Shown here in pieces: positions 24,139 to 31,302 of a DNA stretch of 44,048 bases. Source of the stretch: Chloroflexota bacterium. Lineage in GTDB: Bacteria; Chloroflexota; Anaerolineae; Caldilineales; Caldilineaceae. Location: positions 1 through 44,048 of the forward strand of contig QEUW01000046.1 in the NCBI GenBank assembly GCA_003577005.1, written 5' to 3'. Made by a program: the position numbers and the translations under genes. The notes beneath the pieces were generated by a model that searched no databases, had not been told where the DNA came from, and was given only the letters and a program-made list of their open reading frames with translations. Each line of letters opens with the position of its first letter. Positions within the stretch are counted from its first letter, which is position 1.

Positions 24139-26121
24139 ATGCTTCCCACACGCGTGCTCTACTATGGCAAAGACGAACCGTTGCCTGAACGCATCCCTCT
24201 GCGCGCCGGCCCTTTGTCCCTGGTCTATGAAGCAGGCGACCTGCGCTACATCAAGTTGGGCGAAGATGAGATTTTACGGCGGGTCTATGTAGCGATCCGT
24301 GACCACAACTGGGGCACGATCCTGCCCCGGTTCTCTAATGTACAAATAGAGGCCGGCGACGAGAGCTTTCGCTTCTCCTACGATGTGGAGAACCAGCAAG
24401 GCGACATCGATTTTCGCTGGCATGGCGAGATCAGCGGCGAGACTGACGGGACGCTCCGTTTTGCCATGGACGGACAGGCGCACAGCACCTTTCGCCGCAA
24501 CCGCATCGGCTTCTGTGTGCTCCACCCGATGGATTGTGCGGGCGCCGCCGCTCGCATCGAACACGTGGATGGCACGGTGGAAGAAAGTGTCTTTCCGCTC
24601 CACATTGCCCCGCAACGGGTGATCGATGGGCTGATCAAACCCGTGGCGCCTTTCGAGGAGATGGCCGCATTGACCCATGAAGTCACGCCCGGCGTCTGGG
24701 CCACCGTGCGCTTCGAGGGCGAAATCTTCGAGACCGAAGACCAGCGCAACTGGACCGACGCCTCGTTCAAAACCTACGGCACACCGCTTCGCCTGCCCTT
24801 TCCTGTCGAGATTGCGCAAGGCACAAAGGTCGCGCAATCTATTACACTGACGCTGCATGGGAATTTGCCGCGCCCAGCCAGCCACCAGGCATCAGGCACC
24901 CGCCATCAAGCGCTGACATTGCAAATCCCAGATCCCGAATCCCGAATCCCGCTCCCTGCCCTCGGTCTCGGCCTCGCCAGTCACGGCCAGCCACTGACTG
25001 AACAAGAGATTGTCCGGTTGCGGGCGCTCAACCTGGCTCATCTGCGTATAGACCTGCGGCTGGCGGACTCGGCCATAAGCGATACGTTACGCCGCGCCAG
25101 TGACGAAGCGCGGGCGCTGGGGGTGGCGCTCGAAATCGCCCTTCATCTGACCGATGACGCAGCCAATGAACTGGCGCGTTTGGGCCAGGGGCTCACCGCC
25201 ATCCAACCGCCGGTGGCGCGCTGGCTCGTCTTCCACGCACGGGAGAAGACAACGACGGCGCGCTGGGTCGATCTGGCGCGCCAGACGCTCGCCGCCTACG
25301 ACCCAGATACGCCGGTCGGGGCTGGCACCAACCTCTATTTCACCGAACTGAATTCGTCGCGCCCGCCCGTAGCCGCGCTCGATGTGGTCGCTTATTCGTT
25401 CAACCCGCAGGTCCATGCCTTTGACAATGCCTCGCTGGTCGAAACGTTGCCCGCCCAGGCTGTCACCGCCACCAGCGCCCGCCAGTTCTGCGGCGACCGG
25501 CCGCTTGCCATCAGCCCGGTGATGCTCCTGCCCCGTTTTAACCCCAACGCCACCGGCCCCGAGCCGGAACCCGCCCCCGGTGAATTACCACCGCAGGTCG
25601 ATGTACGCCAGATGTCGCTCTTTGGCGCCGGCTGGACGCTTGGCAGCATCAAGTATCTGGCCGAGTGTGGCGACGTGGCGAGCATCACGTATTATGAGAC
25701 AACCGGCTGGCGCGGGGTGATGGAGACAGCGCACGGTTCAACGCTGCCGGAGAAATTCAGTTCAGTCGCAGGGGGTGTCTTTCCGCTCTATCACATCTTT
25801 GCAGACGTGGGTGAATTTGTCGATGGCGACGTGACGCCGGCCCAGTCGAGCGAACCGCTATGCGTGGAAGGGCTGGTGCTACAGAAAGGTGGGAAGATAC
25901 GCGTGCTGCTGGCCAATCTGACCGAAGAACCACAGTCCGTGCTTATACCTGGGCTCAGCGAACGTGTGCAAATCCGCATACTCGATGAAACCAATGGCGA
26001 GGCAGCCATGCGCGAACCAGAGGCGTACCGGGCAAATGCCGGCACAGTGATAGCTACGAGCGGCGGTGTTTTGGCGCTTGATCTGAAGCCATTTGCTGTG
26101 GCAACCATCGACACCTTATAG
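24139..26121 (+). CDS. Probable D-apionate lactonase (ApnL-like)
   Basis: ATG 24139 with AAGGAACC upstream; 660 residues. Residues ~1-245 form an N-terminal beta-rich domain starting LRAGPLSLVYEAGDLRYIKL with RRVYVAIRDHNWGTILPRFS, a block I associate with the ApnL family, which opens D-apionolactone in D-apiose breakdown. Residues ~275-560 are a TIM-barrel-like domain (LALHLTDDA-type helices, FGAGWTLGSIKYLAECGDVA, SITYYETTGWRGVMETAHGS). The last ~90 residues are a small beta domain (KIRVLLANLTEEPQSVLIPG). The linker at ~248-273 is encoded by short repeats. The upstream sugar importer and dioxygenase and the nearby SDR gene fit a sugar-acid pathway. Family recall is moderate and catalytic residues cannot be assigned; a glycoside-hydrolase-like role is the alternative. 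Confidence 0.6.
   Translation: MLPTRVLYYGKDEPLPERIPLRAGPLSLVYEAGDLRYIKLGEDEILRRVYVAIRDHNWGTILPRFSNVQIEAGDESFRFSYDVENQQGDIDFRWHGEISGETDGTLRFAMDGQAHSTFRRNRIGFCVLHPMDCAGAAARIEHVDGTVEESVFPLHIAPQRVIDGLIKPVAPFEEMAALTHEVTPGVWATVRFEGEIFETEDQRNWTDASFKTYGTPLRLPFPVEIAQGTKVAQSITLTLHGNLPRPASHQASGTRHQALTLQIPDPESRIPLPALGLGLASHGQPLTEQEIVRLRALNLAHLRIDLRLADSAISDTLRRASDEARALGVALEIALHLTDDAANELARLGQGLTAIQPPVARWLVFHAREKTTTARWVDLARQTLAAYDPDTPVGAGTNLYFTELNSSRPPVAALDVVAYSFNPQVHAFDNASLVETLPAQAVTATSARQFCGDRPLAISPVMLLPRFNPNATGPEPEPAPGELPPQVDVRQMSLFGAGWTLGSIKYLAECGDVASITYYETTGWRGVMETAHGSTLPEKFSSVAGGVFPLYHIFADVGEFVDGDVTPAQSSEPLCVEGLVLQKGGKIRVLLANLTEEPQSVLIPGLSERVQIRILDETNGEAAMREPEAYRANAGTVIATSGGVLALDLKPFAVATIDTL
24886..24952 (+). 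repeat. In-frame heptanucleotide repeats in the lactonase linker
   Basis: Two CAGGCAT/CAGGCAC units (24886-24899) and four ATCCCRN units (24925-24952: ATCCCAG, ATCCCGA, ATCCCGA, ATCCCGC) lie in coding sequence for the interdomain linker. A 7-base period is not codon-like, so the repeats encode different residues in each unit. Confidence 0.65.
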
Positions 26122-26125
26122 CATC

Positions 26126-26542
26126 ATGGCCCGTCTGTCGCGCGTGCTCTTTGTCATCGCCCGGAGCCGGCTGGCGGCGGCGTGGATTGGTTGGAGCTTT
26201 GCCTATATGAGTTGGCTGTTGCCGGTTGAACGGCTCTATGAAACCGAGCAGGTGATTGCCTTCTACCATCCGCGCCCCAACCACAAGCTGCACATTTTGA
26301 TCGTGCCCAAACGCTCTATCCGTAGCATCCTTGACCTTACGGGGGACGATGCATCCATCCTGGCTGCGGTGGTGGCGGCGGCACAACACCTGGTCCGAGA
26401 ACTGGCGCTCGAGGAGGTGGGCTTCCGTTTGATCGTCAACGGCGGCGCCTATCAAGATGTGATACAGGTTCACTGGCATTTGATTTCAGACGATATTCGC
26501 ACCGATACGCAGAGGGAATGGGGAGTAGGGGGTGGGGAGTAG
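26126..26542 (+). CDS. HIT-family nucleotide-binding protein with altered His triad
   Basis: ATG 26126 starts 4 bases after the lactonase stop, without a clear ribosome site, so coupling to the upstream gene is likely; 138 residues. The N-terminal ~30 residues are hydrophobic and basic (RVLFVIARSRLAAAWIGWSF) and resemble a membrane-associating segment, unusual for HIT proteins. The core has VIAFYHPRPNHKLHILIVPK and FRLIVNGGAYQDV, followed by IQVHWHLISD. The histidine triad normally reads HxHxHxx; here the first His is Gln (QVHWHLI), while the catalytic central His is kept. HIT proteins hydrolyse or transfer nucleotidyl groups. The last eight residues (EWGVGGGE) and the stop codon are encoded by a heptamer repeat. 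Confidence 0.82.
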   Translation: MARLSRVLFVIARSRLAAAWIGWSFAYMSWLLPVERLYETEQVIAFYHPRPNHKLHILIVPKRSIRSILDLTGDDASILAAVVAAAQHLVRELALEEVGFRLIVNGGAYQDVIQVHWHLISDDIRTDTQREWGVGGGE

Positions 26543-26578
26543 GAGGTGAACGACGACGGTCCCCCACTCCCCATTCCC
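26514..26578. repeat. Heptamer repeat and inverted repeat at the HIT gene 3' end
   Basis: Five tandem heptamers run 26514-26548 (GGGAATG, GGGAGTA, GGGGGTG, GGGAGTA, GGAGGTG). The first 13 bases (26514-26526) pair exactly with 26566-26578. The repeat contains the HIT stop codon (26540-26542), and the right arm ends 3 bases before the stop of the convergent Uma2-type gene, so it could serve as a two-way 3' hairpin. Confidence 0.75.
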
Positions 26579-26580
26579 CA

Positions 26581-27264
26581 TCAACCGTTGTACTTTAGAT
26601 CTTCTAGCGCGGCGATCAGATTCTCTGGACCGATGATCTGAGCCAACGTGCGGATAGGGTCAGATAGCTCGTCTTGCCAGAGCCAGTTGACGTCAATCCA
26701 GAAACCGGGCAGAACAGTCGAATAGTAAATATCATCTTCATTGAGCGGCACGGGACGGTAGCGGCCACGGGCGTCGAGTATGTAGAAATCTGCCCGCTGG
26801 CGGCCAGGGCGAGGGTCGAAAATCCAGTATTCGAGGATGCCCGCCCCCTGATACTCGTAGAACTTATCATCACGGTCGCGGGTGACGCTGTCGTCAGAAA
26901 TGATCTCGACAACAAGATCTGCTGGCCCTTCCAGTTTTTGTTTGGTCACGCGCGCAAGATTTTCTTTGGCAACGAAGACAATATCGGGCTCACGCGCGTT
27001 GGCATCTGGCCTCACTTTCATCTCCATCGGAGCTGGAAAGACTTCGCCCAGGTCAGAAAAGCCGACAAATGCACTCAGGATTGTAAGCAAAAAGCGAACA
27101 AATCGTTGATGTAGGGGGCTCGCAGCCATAAAGATGATCGCCTCGCCGTTGACCCATTCGGCATGGGTGTCTTCATTGATGAATTCCTGAAACTCCTCAT
27201 AGCTCATGGGGATGCGTTGCTCCTGGCGCGGCTCCTCATGCATAGGTTCTTTGACAAGGGTCAT
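26581..27264 (-). CDS. Uma2 family (DUF820) putative endonuclease-fold protein
   Basis: ATG 27264 (MTLVKEPMHEEP) has AAGGAG 8 bases upstream; 227 residues. The core shows the Uma2/DUF820 pattern of the PD-(D/E)XK nuclease superfamily: YEEFQEFINEDTHAEWVNGE, then AREPDIVFVAKENL with the Asp of the active site, and GPADLVVEIISDDSVTRDRD, whose E-I-I-S strand carries the Glu, followed by KFYEYQGAGILEYWIFDPRP. These proteins are abundant in cyanobacteria and Chloroflexota and have no proven role. A possible TATACT -10 lies at 27316-27321 on the minus strand. It is convergent with the HIT gene. Confidence 0.87.
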   Translation of the reverse strand: MTLVKEPMHEEPRQEQRIPMSYEEFQEFINEDTHAEWVNGEAIIFMAASPLHQRFVRFLLTILSAFVGFSDLGEVFPAPMEMKVRPDANAREPDIVFVAKENLARVTKQKLEGPADLVVEIISDDSVTRDRDDKFYEYQGAGILEYWIFDPRPGRQRADFYILDARGRYRPVPLNEDDIYYSTVLPGFWIDVNWLWQDELSDPIRTLAQIIGPENLIAALEDLKYNG

Positions 27265-27720
27265 GATTGCTCCTTCCTGCAGCTGGGCCACGACAGCCTG
27301 GGATGCGGTGCTTGTAGTATAGCACAATCGGCCCTGAATCACTATGCGCCACAGGCTGGCAATCAGGGCAATCGCGAACTTCGTAATAGCATCAAATTTG
27401 AGGCACTAATTCGACATAAATTGGCGTCAATCGCCTCAAAATGGCGAACTTTGTGTCCGATTTGCATGTTTTGTCAACCCTGATGAGCTCTGTGGTATCG
27501 AAAATTTAAGGTACGCGATTGCCCTGGGCTGGCAATTTTGAAGGGCGTTTTTCGTTTCACGGTAAGCTTGCACTGGTCATCGGCGCCGGTGGTGAGATCG
27601 AACGTACCACCGGCGCTGGCAATTTGGGGCCGGAGATGAACCTATCGCGCGAGCGCAAGCTGGCAACGCCAATGAGGGCCAGCCGCACGCACCCACCAGA
27701 AAGCGAGGAAATCAACAACT
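27265..27720. other. Divergent gap between Uma2-type and SDR genes
   Basis: 456 bases without a supported gene. Short inverted repeat TTTGAGGC/GCCTCAAA (about 27396-27443) and repeated GGCTGGCAATTT strings are visible. Frames crossing into the SDR gene here are out of phase and were rejected. Confidence 0.4.
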
Positions 27721-28482
27721 ATGCGACTCCAAGGAAAAGTAGCCATCGTCACCGGCGGCGGCATGGGCATGGGCCGCGCCGCCGCGCTCCGCCTGGCGCA
27801 GGAAGGGGCCACGGTGGTCATTGCCGACATCAACCAGGAGGCGGGAGAGCAGACCGCCGCTGAGATTCGCAAGACCGGCAGACAGGCGCTCTTTGTTCGC
27901 ACCGATGTCGCCAACGCTGGAGAAGTCGAGACGATGGTGGCCGCTGCTGAACGAGAATATGGCGGGCTGGACGTGATCTTCAACAACGCGGCGATCCAAC
28001 TCATCGGCGTCGATACGCGCGCCCACGAAGTCGAGGAAGAGATCTGGGACCGCATCCAATCGGTCAACCTGAAGGGCGTCTGGCTCTGCATGAAATATGC
28101 CATCGCCGCCATGCTGAGACGCGGTGGCGGCTCGATCATCAATAACGCCTCGCCCACCGGGTTGGTCGGCTGTGCCCCCTATGACACGGCCTACAGTTCG
28201 GCCAAGGCGGGCGTCTATGGGTTGACGCGCTCGGCGGCGGCGGCTTACGCCAAAGAGAATATCCGCATCAACGCAATTGTGCCCGGTCCCATGGATACGC
28301 CACTGATCACAAAAATCACATCGGACCCACAGGCGCGCGCCGGGCTAGAGCAGTTGACACCCATGGGCCGGCTGGGGCGAGCGGATGAGATCGCCGGGCT
28401 GGTGGCCTTCCTCGCCTCGGACGATGCATCGTATTGTACCGGCGGTATCTATATGGCCGACGGTGGGTTGACCGCCGTGTAG
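27721..28482 (+). CDS. Short-chain dehydrogenase/reductase (classical SDR)
   Basis: ATG 27721 is preceded by GAGG at a slightly long distance; 253 residues, the normal length. The NAD(P) site is TGGGMGMGRAAALRLAQEG (residues ~11-29), Asp in VVIADINQEAG favours NAD over NADP, and NNAAIQ stands at the NNAG position. Catalytic residues are Ser in NNASPTGLVG and the YSSAK motif (Tyr and Lys, residues ~159-163), followed by the usual PGPMDTPLI and GRLGRADEIAGLVAFLASDD, and the C-terminal GGIYMADGG. It would oxidise an alcohol or reduce a ketone, likely in sugar or polyol use given the nearby importer; the substrate is unknown. Confidence 0.93.
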   Translation: MRLQGKVAIVTGGGMGMGRAAALRLAQEGATVVIADINQEAGEQTAAEIRKTGRQALFVRTDVANAGEVETMVAAAEREYGGLDVIFNNAAIQLIGVDTRAHEVEEEIWDRIQSVNLKGVWLCMKYAIAAMLRRGGGSIINNASPTGLVGCAPYDTAYSSAKAGVYGLTRSAAAAYAKENIRINAIVPGPMDTPLITKITSDPQARAGLEQLTPMGRLGRADEIAGLVAFLASDDASYCTGGIYMADGGLTAV

Positions 28483-28550
28483 CGCGAGATCCACGTTCGC
28501 ATGACGAACGCTAGAGGTCACCACAGGCATTCCGCGTCGGGTTGTGGGCA

Positions 28551-28722
28551 GGGTGCGTCCGCAATATGGGGCAACCACAGAACCCGCATTCCGCGCCCAG
28601 CGGGCGCCCGGGGCCGGAGAGGGGCTGGTCATGCAAACGGGCGCCGGCCCCGGGGACCCTTGGGTCCTTGGGTGCGGAATGCTTGTCCCGCCGCCGCTTC
28701 GCTCCCAATCCTGGACGCACCC
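28551..28722. repeat. Large nested palindrome P1 upstream of the PHAX-type gene
   Basis: Three stems nest over 172 bases: 28551-28560 with 28713-28722 (GGGTGCGTCC), 28586-28594 with 28674-28682 (GCATTCCGC) and 28607-28617 with 28644-28654 (CCCGGGGCCGG), plus a small GGACCC-TT-GGGTCC hairpin at 28654-28667. The GC content is very high. No long plausible protein and no transposase is present. It could be a repeat element or a structured RNA. Confidence 0.65.
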
Positions 28723-28783
28723 TTGTGGGCAGCAAGACTTTATTTGGGGATGGATTCTAGTGTTACAATGAGACTTCATCTAA

Positions 28784-28920
28784 TACTACAACCGCACTTC
28801 TTCACCGACCTCCGGGGGGTGGCCGGCGAGATGGGGGTCTTTCAGAGGCTTCTGCGGCCACGGGGGCCCTCCGGGCGCGGAGGTCTCTGCCACAGGTTCT
28901 GGCTAAGTGCGGTTGTAGTA
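28784..28920. repeat. Large nested palindrome P2 upstream of the PHAX-type gene
   Basis: A perfect 16-base outer stem (28784-28799, TACTACAACCGCACTT, with 28905-28920) encloses 28807-28814 with 28878-28885 (GACCTCCG) and 28820-28825 with 28855-28860 (TGGCCG). It holds the 13-mer GCCCTCCGGGCGC at 28866-28878, also found in the palindrome at 38745. No target-site duplication flanks it. Confidence 0.7.
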
Positions 28921-29060
28921 CTCAACGCTGGCGGATAAATGAATCCGTAGGTGTCGCGATCCGCTGCTTGTGAGGGAATGCTGTACAATCATCTAGTCCG
29001 ATAACGACTACAAGCTCGTTAGAAGCCAAAAGGGACGCAAACAGAAATTGGAGCCTCAGG

Positions 29061-29777
29061 GTGAGCACAGAGCAAACAGAAACGAGCAACGAAGCAATGG
29101 TCGAGCAGATCGCTGCCACGTTGAACGAACCCAATATCGACCTGCTGCGTACGGTGGTTGAAGTCATTGGGGTGGAACGGGCGCAAACATTCTTGCAGAA
29201 GACGTTGGACATCGAGGCCGAGGGCGGGTTGATGCTGGCCGGCGAAAACCGCCGGCGTACACCGGGTGGCGTCTTCTTTTACACAGTCCGCAAGAATATC
29301 CCCACAGCTGAACGCAAGCAGATCTGGCCACAGACTGGGGGCAGGCAACATCTACAACGCGGCCAACCGGCAACTCCCCCACCGCGGCCGCTAACGTGGG
29401 AACAGGCGCAAAAGGTCGCAATCAAATTGCAGTCGGCGACAAAAGGAAAGACAACCGTGAAAGTAACGTTGATCGGACGCCCCAAACAGGTGGGCAAAGC
29501 ACAGAGTTGCATTGTTTGTGTCATGGAAGACCGCGGTGCGCCGGCATCGATGCCCAAAGGGTTACCCACCCCACCTATCAATGCCAAGCAAACTGTCACC
29601 GTCTTTATCGGCGAAAAGCAGTGGCGTAAGGTAGAGGCAAGCCTGAAAGAGAACAAAGAGGATGAACTGATCATCGACGGCTGGCCCTATTTTGACCCCG
29701 CCAAACAGATGACCCTGGTGTTGGCGCAGGGCGTAACCACCAAGCTGATCCAGCGAGGGCGCCGCGAGGAGGGCTAA
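29061..29777 (+). CDS. Protein with PHAX-type RNA-binding domain and novel C-terminal region
   Basis: GTG 29061 has GGAG about 10 bases upstream; 238 residues. Residues ~13-75 match the RNA-binding domain of PHAX, the eukaryotic phosphorylated adaptor for snRNA export: IAATLNEPNIDLLRTVVEVI, GVERAQTFLQKTLDIEAEGG and the signature RRRTPGGVF at 64-72. This helical domain contacts single-stranded RNA; bacterial copies are known in domain databases but, as far as I know, not studied. Residues ~85-110 are a Pro/Arg/Gln-rich linker. Residues ~112-230 are a separate basic alpha/beta region (LTWEQAQKVAIKLQSATKGK, TVKVTLIGRPKQVGKAQSCI, QTVTVFIGEKQWRKVEASLK) that I do not recognise. Cytosolic RNA binding is likely. 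Large palindromes lie directly upstream and a decayed gene overlaps its stop codon. Confidence 0.85.
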   Translation: MSTEQTETSNEAMVEQIAATLNEPNIDLLRTVVEVIGVERAQTFLQKTLDIEAEGGLMLAGENRRRTPGGVFFYTVRKNIPTAERKQIWPQTGGRQHLQRGQPATPPPRPLTWEQAQKVAIKLQSATKGKTTVKVTLIGRPKQVGKAQSCIVCVMEDRGAPASMPKGLPTPPINAKQTVTVFIGEKQWRKVEASLKENKEDELIIDGWPYFDPAKQMTLVLAQGVTTKLIQRGRREEG

Positions 29778-29967
29778 TGGTCACCCAGATTCGTTTCCTC
29801 GGCGTCGCAGGCTACGAAATCATCACTGGCAAGGGATTTATATCCTCATCGACCCCGACAATGAGGACGTATGCACGTTCAACCGCCATTTGAACGGGGC
29901 CCACCACGGTGAACGAGTACCTCACTCCGTGGTGATGAGATCTGGCGAGATGTTAGAGGTGGGCTAG
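29777..29967 (+). pseudogene. Frameshifted remnant of a metallo-beta-lactamase-fold hydrolase
   Basis: An ATG overlaps the stop of the preceding gene (TAATG at 29775-29779) and encodes IRFLGVAGYEIITGKG, the typical N-terminus of short MBL-fold hydrolases. The natural continuation ILIDP is present directly after it, but in another frame (from about 29837), and the frame soon loses similarity and stops at 29965-29967. A hairpin CACCACGG/CCGTGGTG (29902-29909 with 29927-29934) lies in the remnant. The start-overlap suggests that an intact gene was once coupled to the PHAX-type gene. Recognition rests on about 25 residues. Confidence 0.45.
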
Positions 29968-29990
29968 CGGCTCCGCAGAATCACGATTGC

Positions 29991-31082
29991 TTAGCGCCCA
30001 ACCAGTGGCAGAAAAGCATCGTTCAACCCGCGCGGGATCGTCGGCACCGCGGTCGGAACAAGCGTGGCGGTCGCCGTAGGTCCGGGCGCGGTGGGCGTGG
30101 GTGTCTGCGGGTCGCCGCTGCGCACCTGGCCCGAATCGGGATCAGCCATGAGCGACGAAACATCCACTGCCTCGAATGCCGAACCCGTCACTTGCCGCAA
30201 TTCACGAAGCACACTGTTGTTCCACCGTTCATCCGGTGCGCCGGAGATGTACCACGCCGAGCCGTTGTCCGCCAGGATGATGCCGTACTTCTTCATTGCC
30301 CGCAAGATCACCTGTACCTCAGGGGAGAAGCCGCTGGTGTCATAATCGGCCTTGAGCCGGAAACGCTGGCCCATGGGTGGATATTCGGCGCCGGTGCGGC
30401 TGGAGGCATAATGGCGCGCCGGCCAGACATACGCCCGGCGCGTCTGCGGCGCCGTAAAGCGGATGGCGTGGGTGATCTCGCCGCTCGCCACCTCGTCATA
30501 ACGCACCAGACCTGGGAGGATCGGCAGGCCCGCCGCATCGGCTGAGGTCCACATGTCGGGGCGGAGCACGTGCGAACTCAGGTCGAAGATCGCACCGGAA
30601 CCGGCTTCCCAACTGCCGCCATTTTGCGGATAGGCTGCGTATAGTTCGTACAGGGTGCAATTGTCGCGGTCCAGCACAAGGATGTGACGGTCGCCGTCGC
30701 TATCCGGTCCGCCCTCGATAGGGGCATCAGGCGGAATAGGATAGGGGCCGGGATCGCTCTCGTCCTCGTACTCGAACGTCACAGGCACTTTGGGCTGATC
30801 CCCCGCCACAACCACATACGGGATGCCGATCGGGGCGCCTTCCCACAGGCCTGACCCAAAGTCAGGATGGAGCGTGCGCCCAGCACCGATTGTATTTACG
30901 TAGGTATCCGAGTTGGGGTCAAGCGGCAGGGCATCAACCGGAGTATTCCAGATGTTATCGGCGGGGAAGAGGGTGCAGCCGGCTATTTCGGGCGGGGCAT
31001 CTTGGGTATCGATATAGGCGTACAGCGGCTGCAGTGCGCCCAGGAGCAACGAGCAGACGAGCACAAGATGGAATTTTTTCAT
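29991..31082 (-). CDS. Secreted conserved protein of unknown function with Pro/Thr linker and FLPLV tail
   Basis: ATG 31082 (MKKFHLVLVCSLLLGALQPL, then YAY) gives a normal signal peptide; ATG 31097 is also possible. From 31082 the protein has 363 residues. The mature domain (~residues 30-315) is rich in conserved-looking blocks: CTLFPADNIWNTPVDALPLD, GAPIGIPYVVVAGDQPKVPV, EGGPDSDGDRHILVLDRDNC and TAPQTRRAYVWPARHYASSR and ILADNGSAWYISGAPDERW. I know this pattern from secreted actinobacterial and Chloroflexota proteins without assigned function. A Thr/Pro linker follows (TPTPTAPGPTATATLVPTA), and the chain ends DAFLPLVGR, resembling the short hydrophobic C-terminal tail seen on many Chloroflexota exported proteins. 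Enzymatic role unknown. Confidence 0.82.
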   Translation of the reverse strand: MKKFHLVLVCSLLLGALQPLYAYIDTQDAPPEIAGCTLFPADNIWNTPVDALPLDPNSDTYVNTIGAGRTLHPDFGSGLWEGAPIGIPYVVVAGDQPKVPVTFEYEDESDPGPYPIPPDAPIEGGPDSDGDRHILVLDRDNCTLYELYAAYPQNGGSWEAGSGAIFDLSSHVLRPDMWTSADAAGLPILPGLVRYDEVASGEITHAIRFTAPQTRRAYVWPARHYASSRTGAEYPPMGQRFRLKADYDTSGFSPEVQVILRAMKKYGIILADNGSAWYISGAPDERWNNSVLRELRQVTGSAFEAVDVSSLMADPDSGQVRSGDPQTPTPTAPGPTATATLVPTAVPTIPRGLNDAFLPLVGR

Positions 31083-31302
31083 GTACAGAACCAGCATCTC
31101 AGGTTGATAGATGAATGGTTCCAGCGTACATGAATCGCAGGCTACGCAATTGGCAGTAAAAGGGCTATTCTACACCGGCTTTCGTACGAATTGGCGGCGA
31201 GAAGGCTGGCATCGCCATGGAACCAGCCGCGTAGCGCCGAAAATAGAGAAGCGAGGCATCTCAACAGGCCTCGCTTCCCTCTTACACCTATCCACCAGCT
31301 CG

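Noticed and set aside
16084..26548. Tandem short repeats as a possible CRISPR array
   Set aside because: Units are 7 bases without spacers, and no cas gene is present.
26581..27264. Uma2-type protein as a restriction or defence nuclease
   Set aside because: No methylase or mobile gene is adjacent, and the family is scattered through genomes without a proven defence role.
27519..27863. Plus-strand frame of 114 residues before and into the SDR gene
   Set aside because: It overlaps the SDR N-terminus out of frame and has arginine-rich, unstructured sequence.
28551..28920. P1 and P2 as insertion sequences or MITEs
   Set aside because: No target-site duplication is visible at the ends of P2, and no transposase fragment occurs inside or nearby. 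Kept as repeats of unknown origin.
28501..28938. Plus-strand frames of 70-145 residues across P1 and P2
   Set aside because: They arise from stop-poor GC-rich palindromes; translations are compositionally biased and lack ribosome sites.
29061..29777. PHAX-domain gene as eukaryotic contamination
   Set aside because: It is intron-free, with a bacterial ribosome site, similar base composition and bacterial neighbours on both sides.
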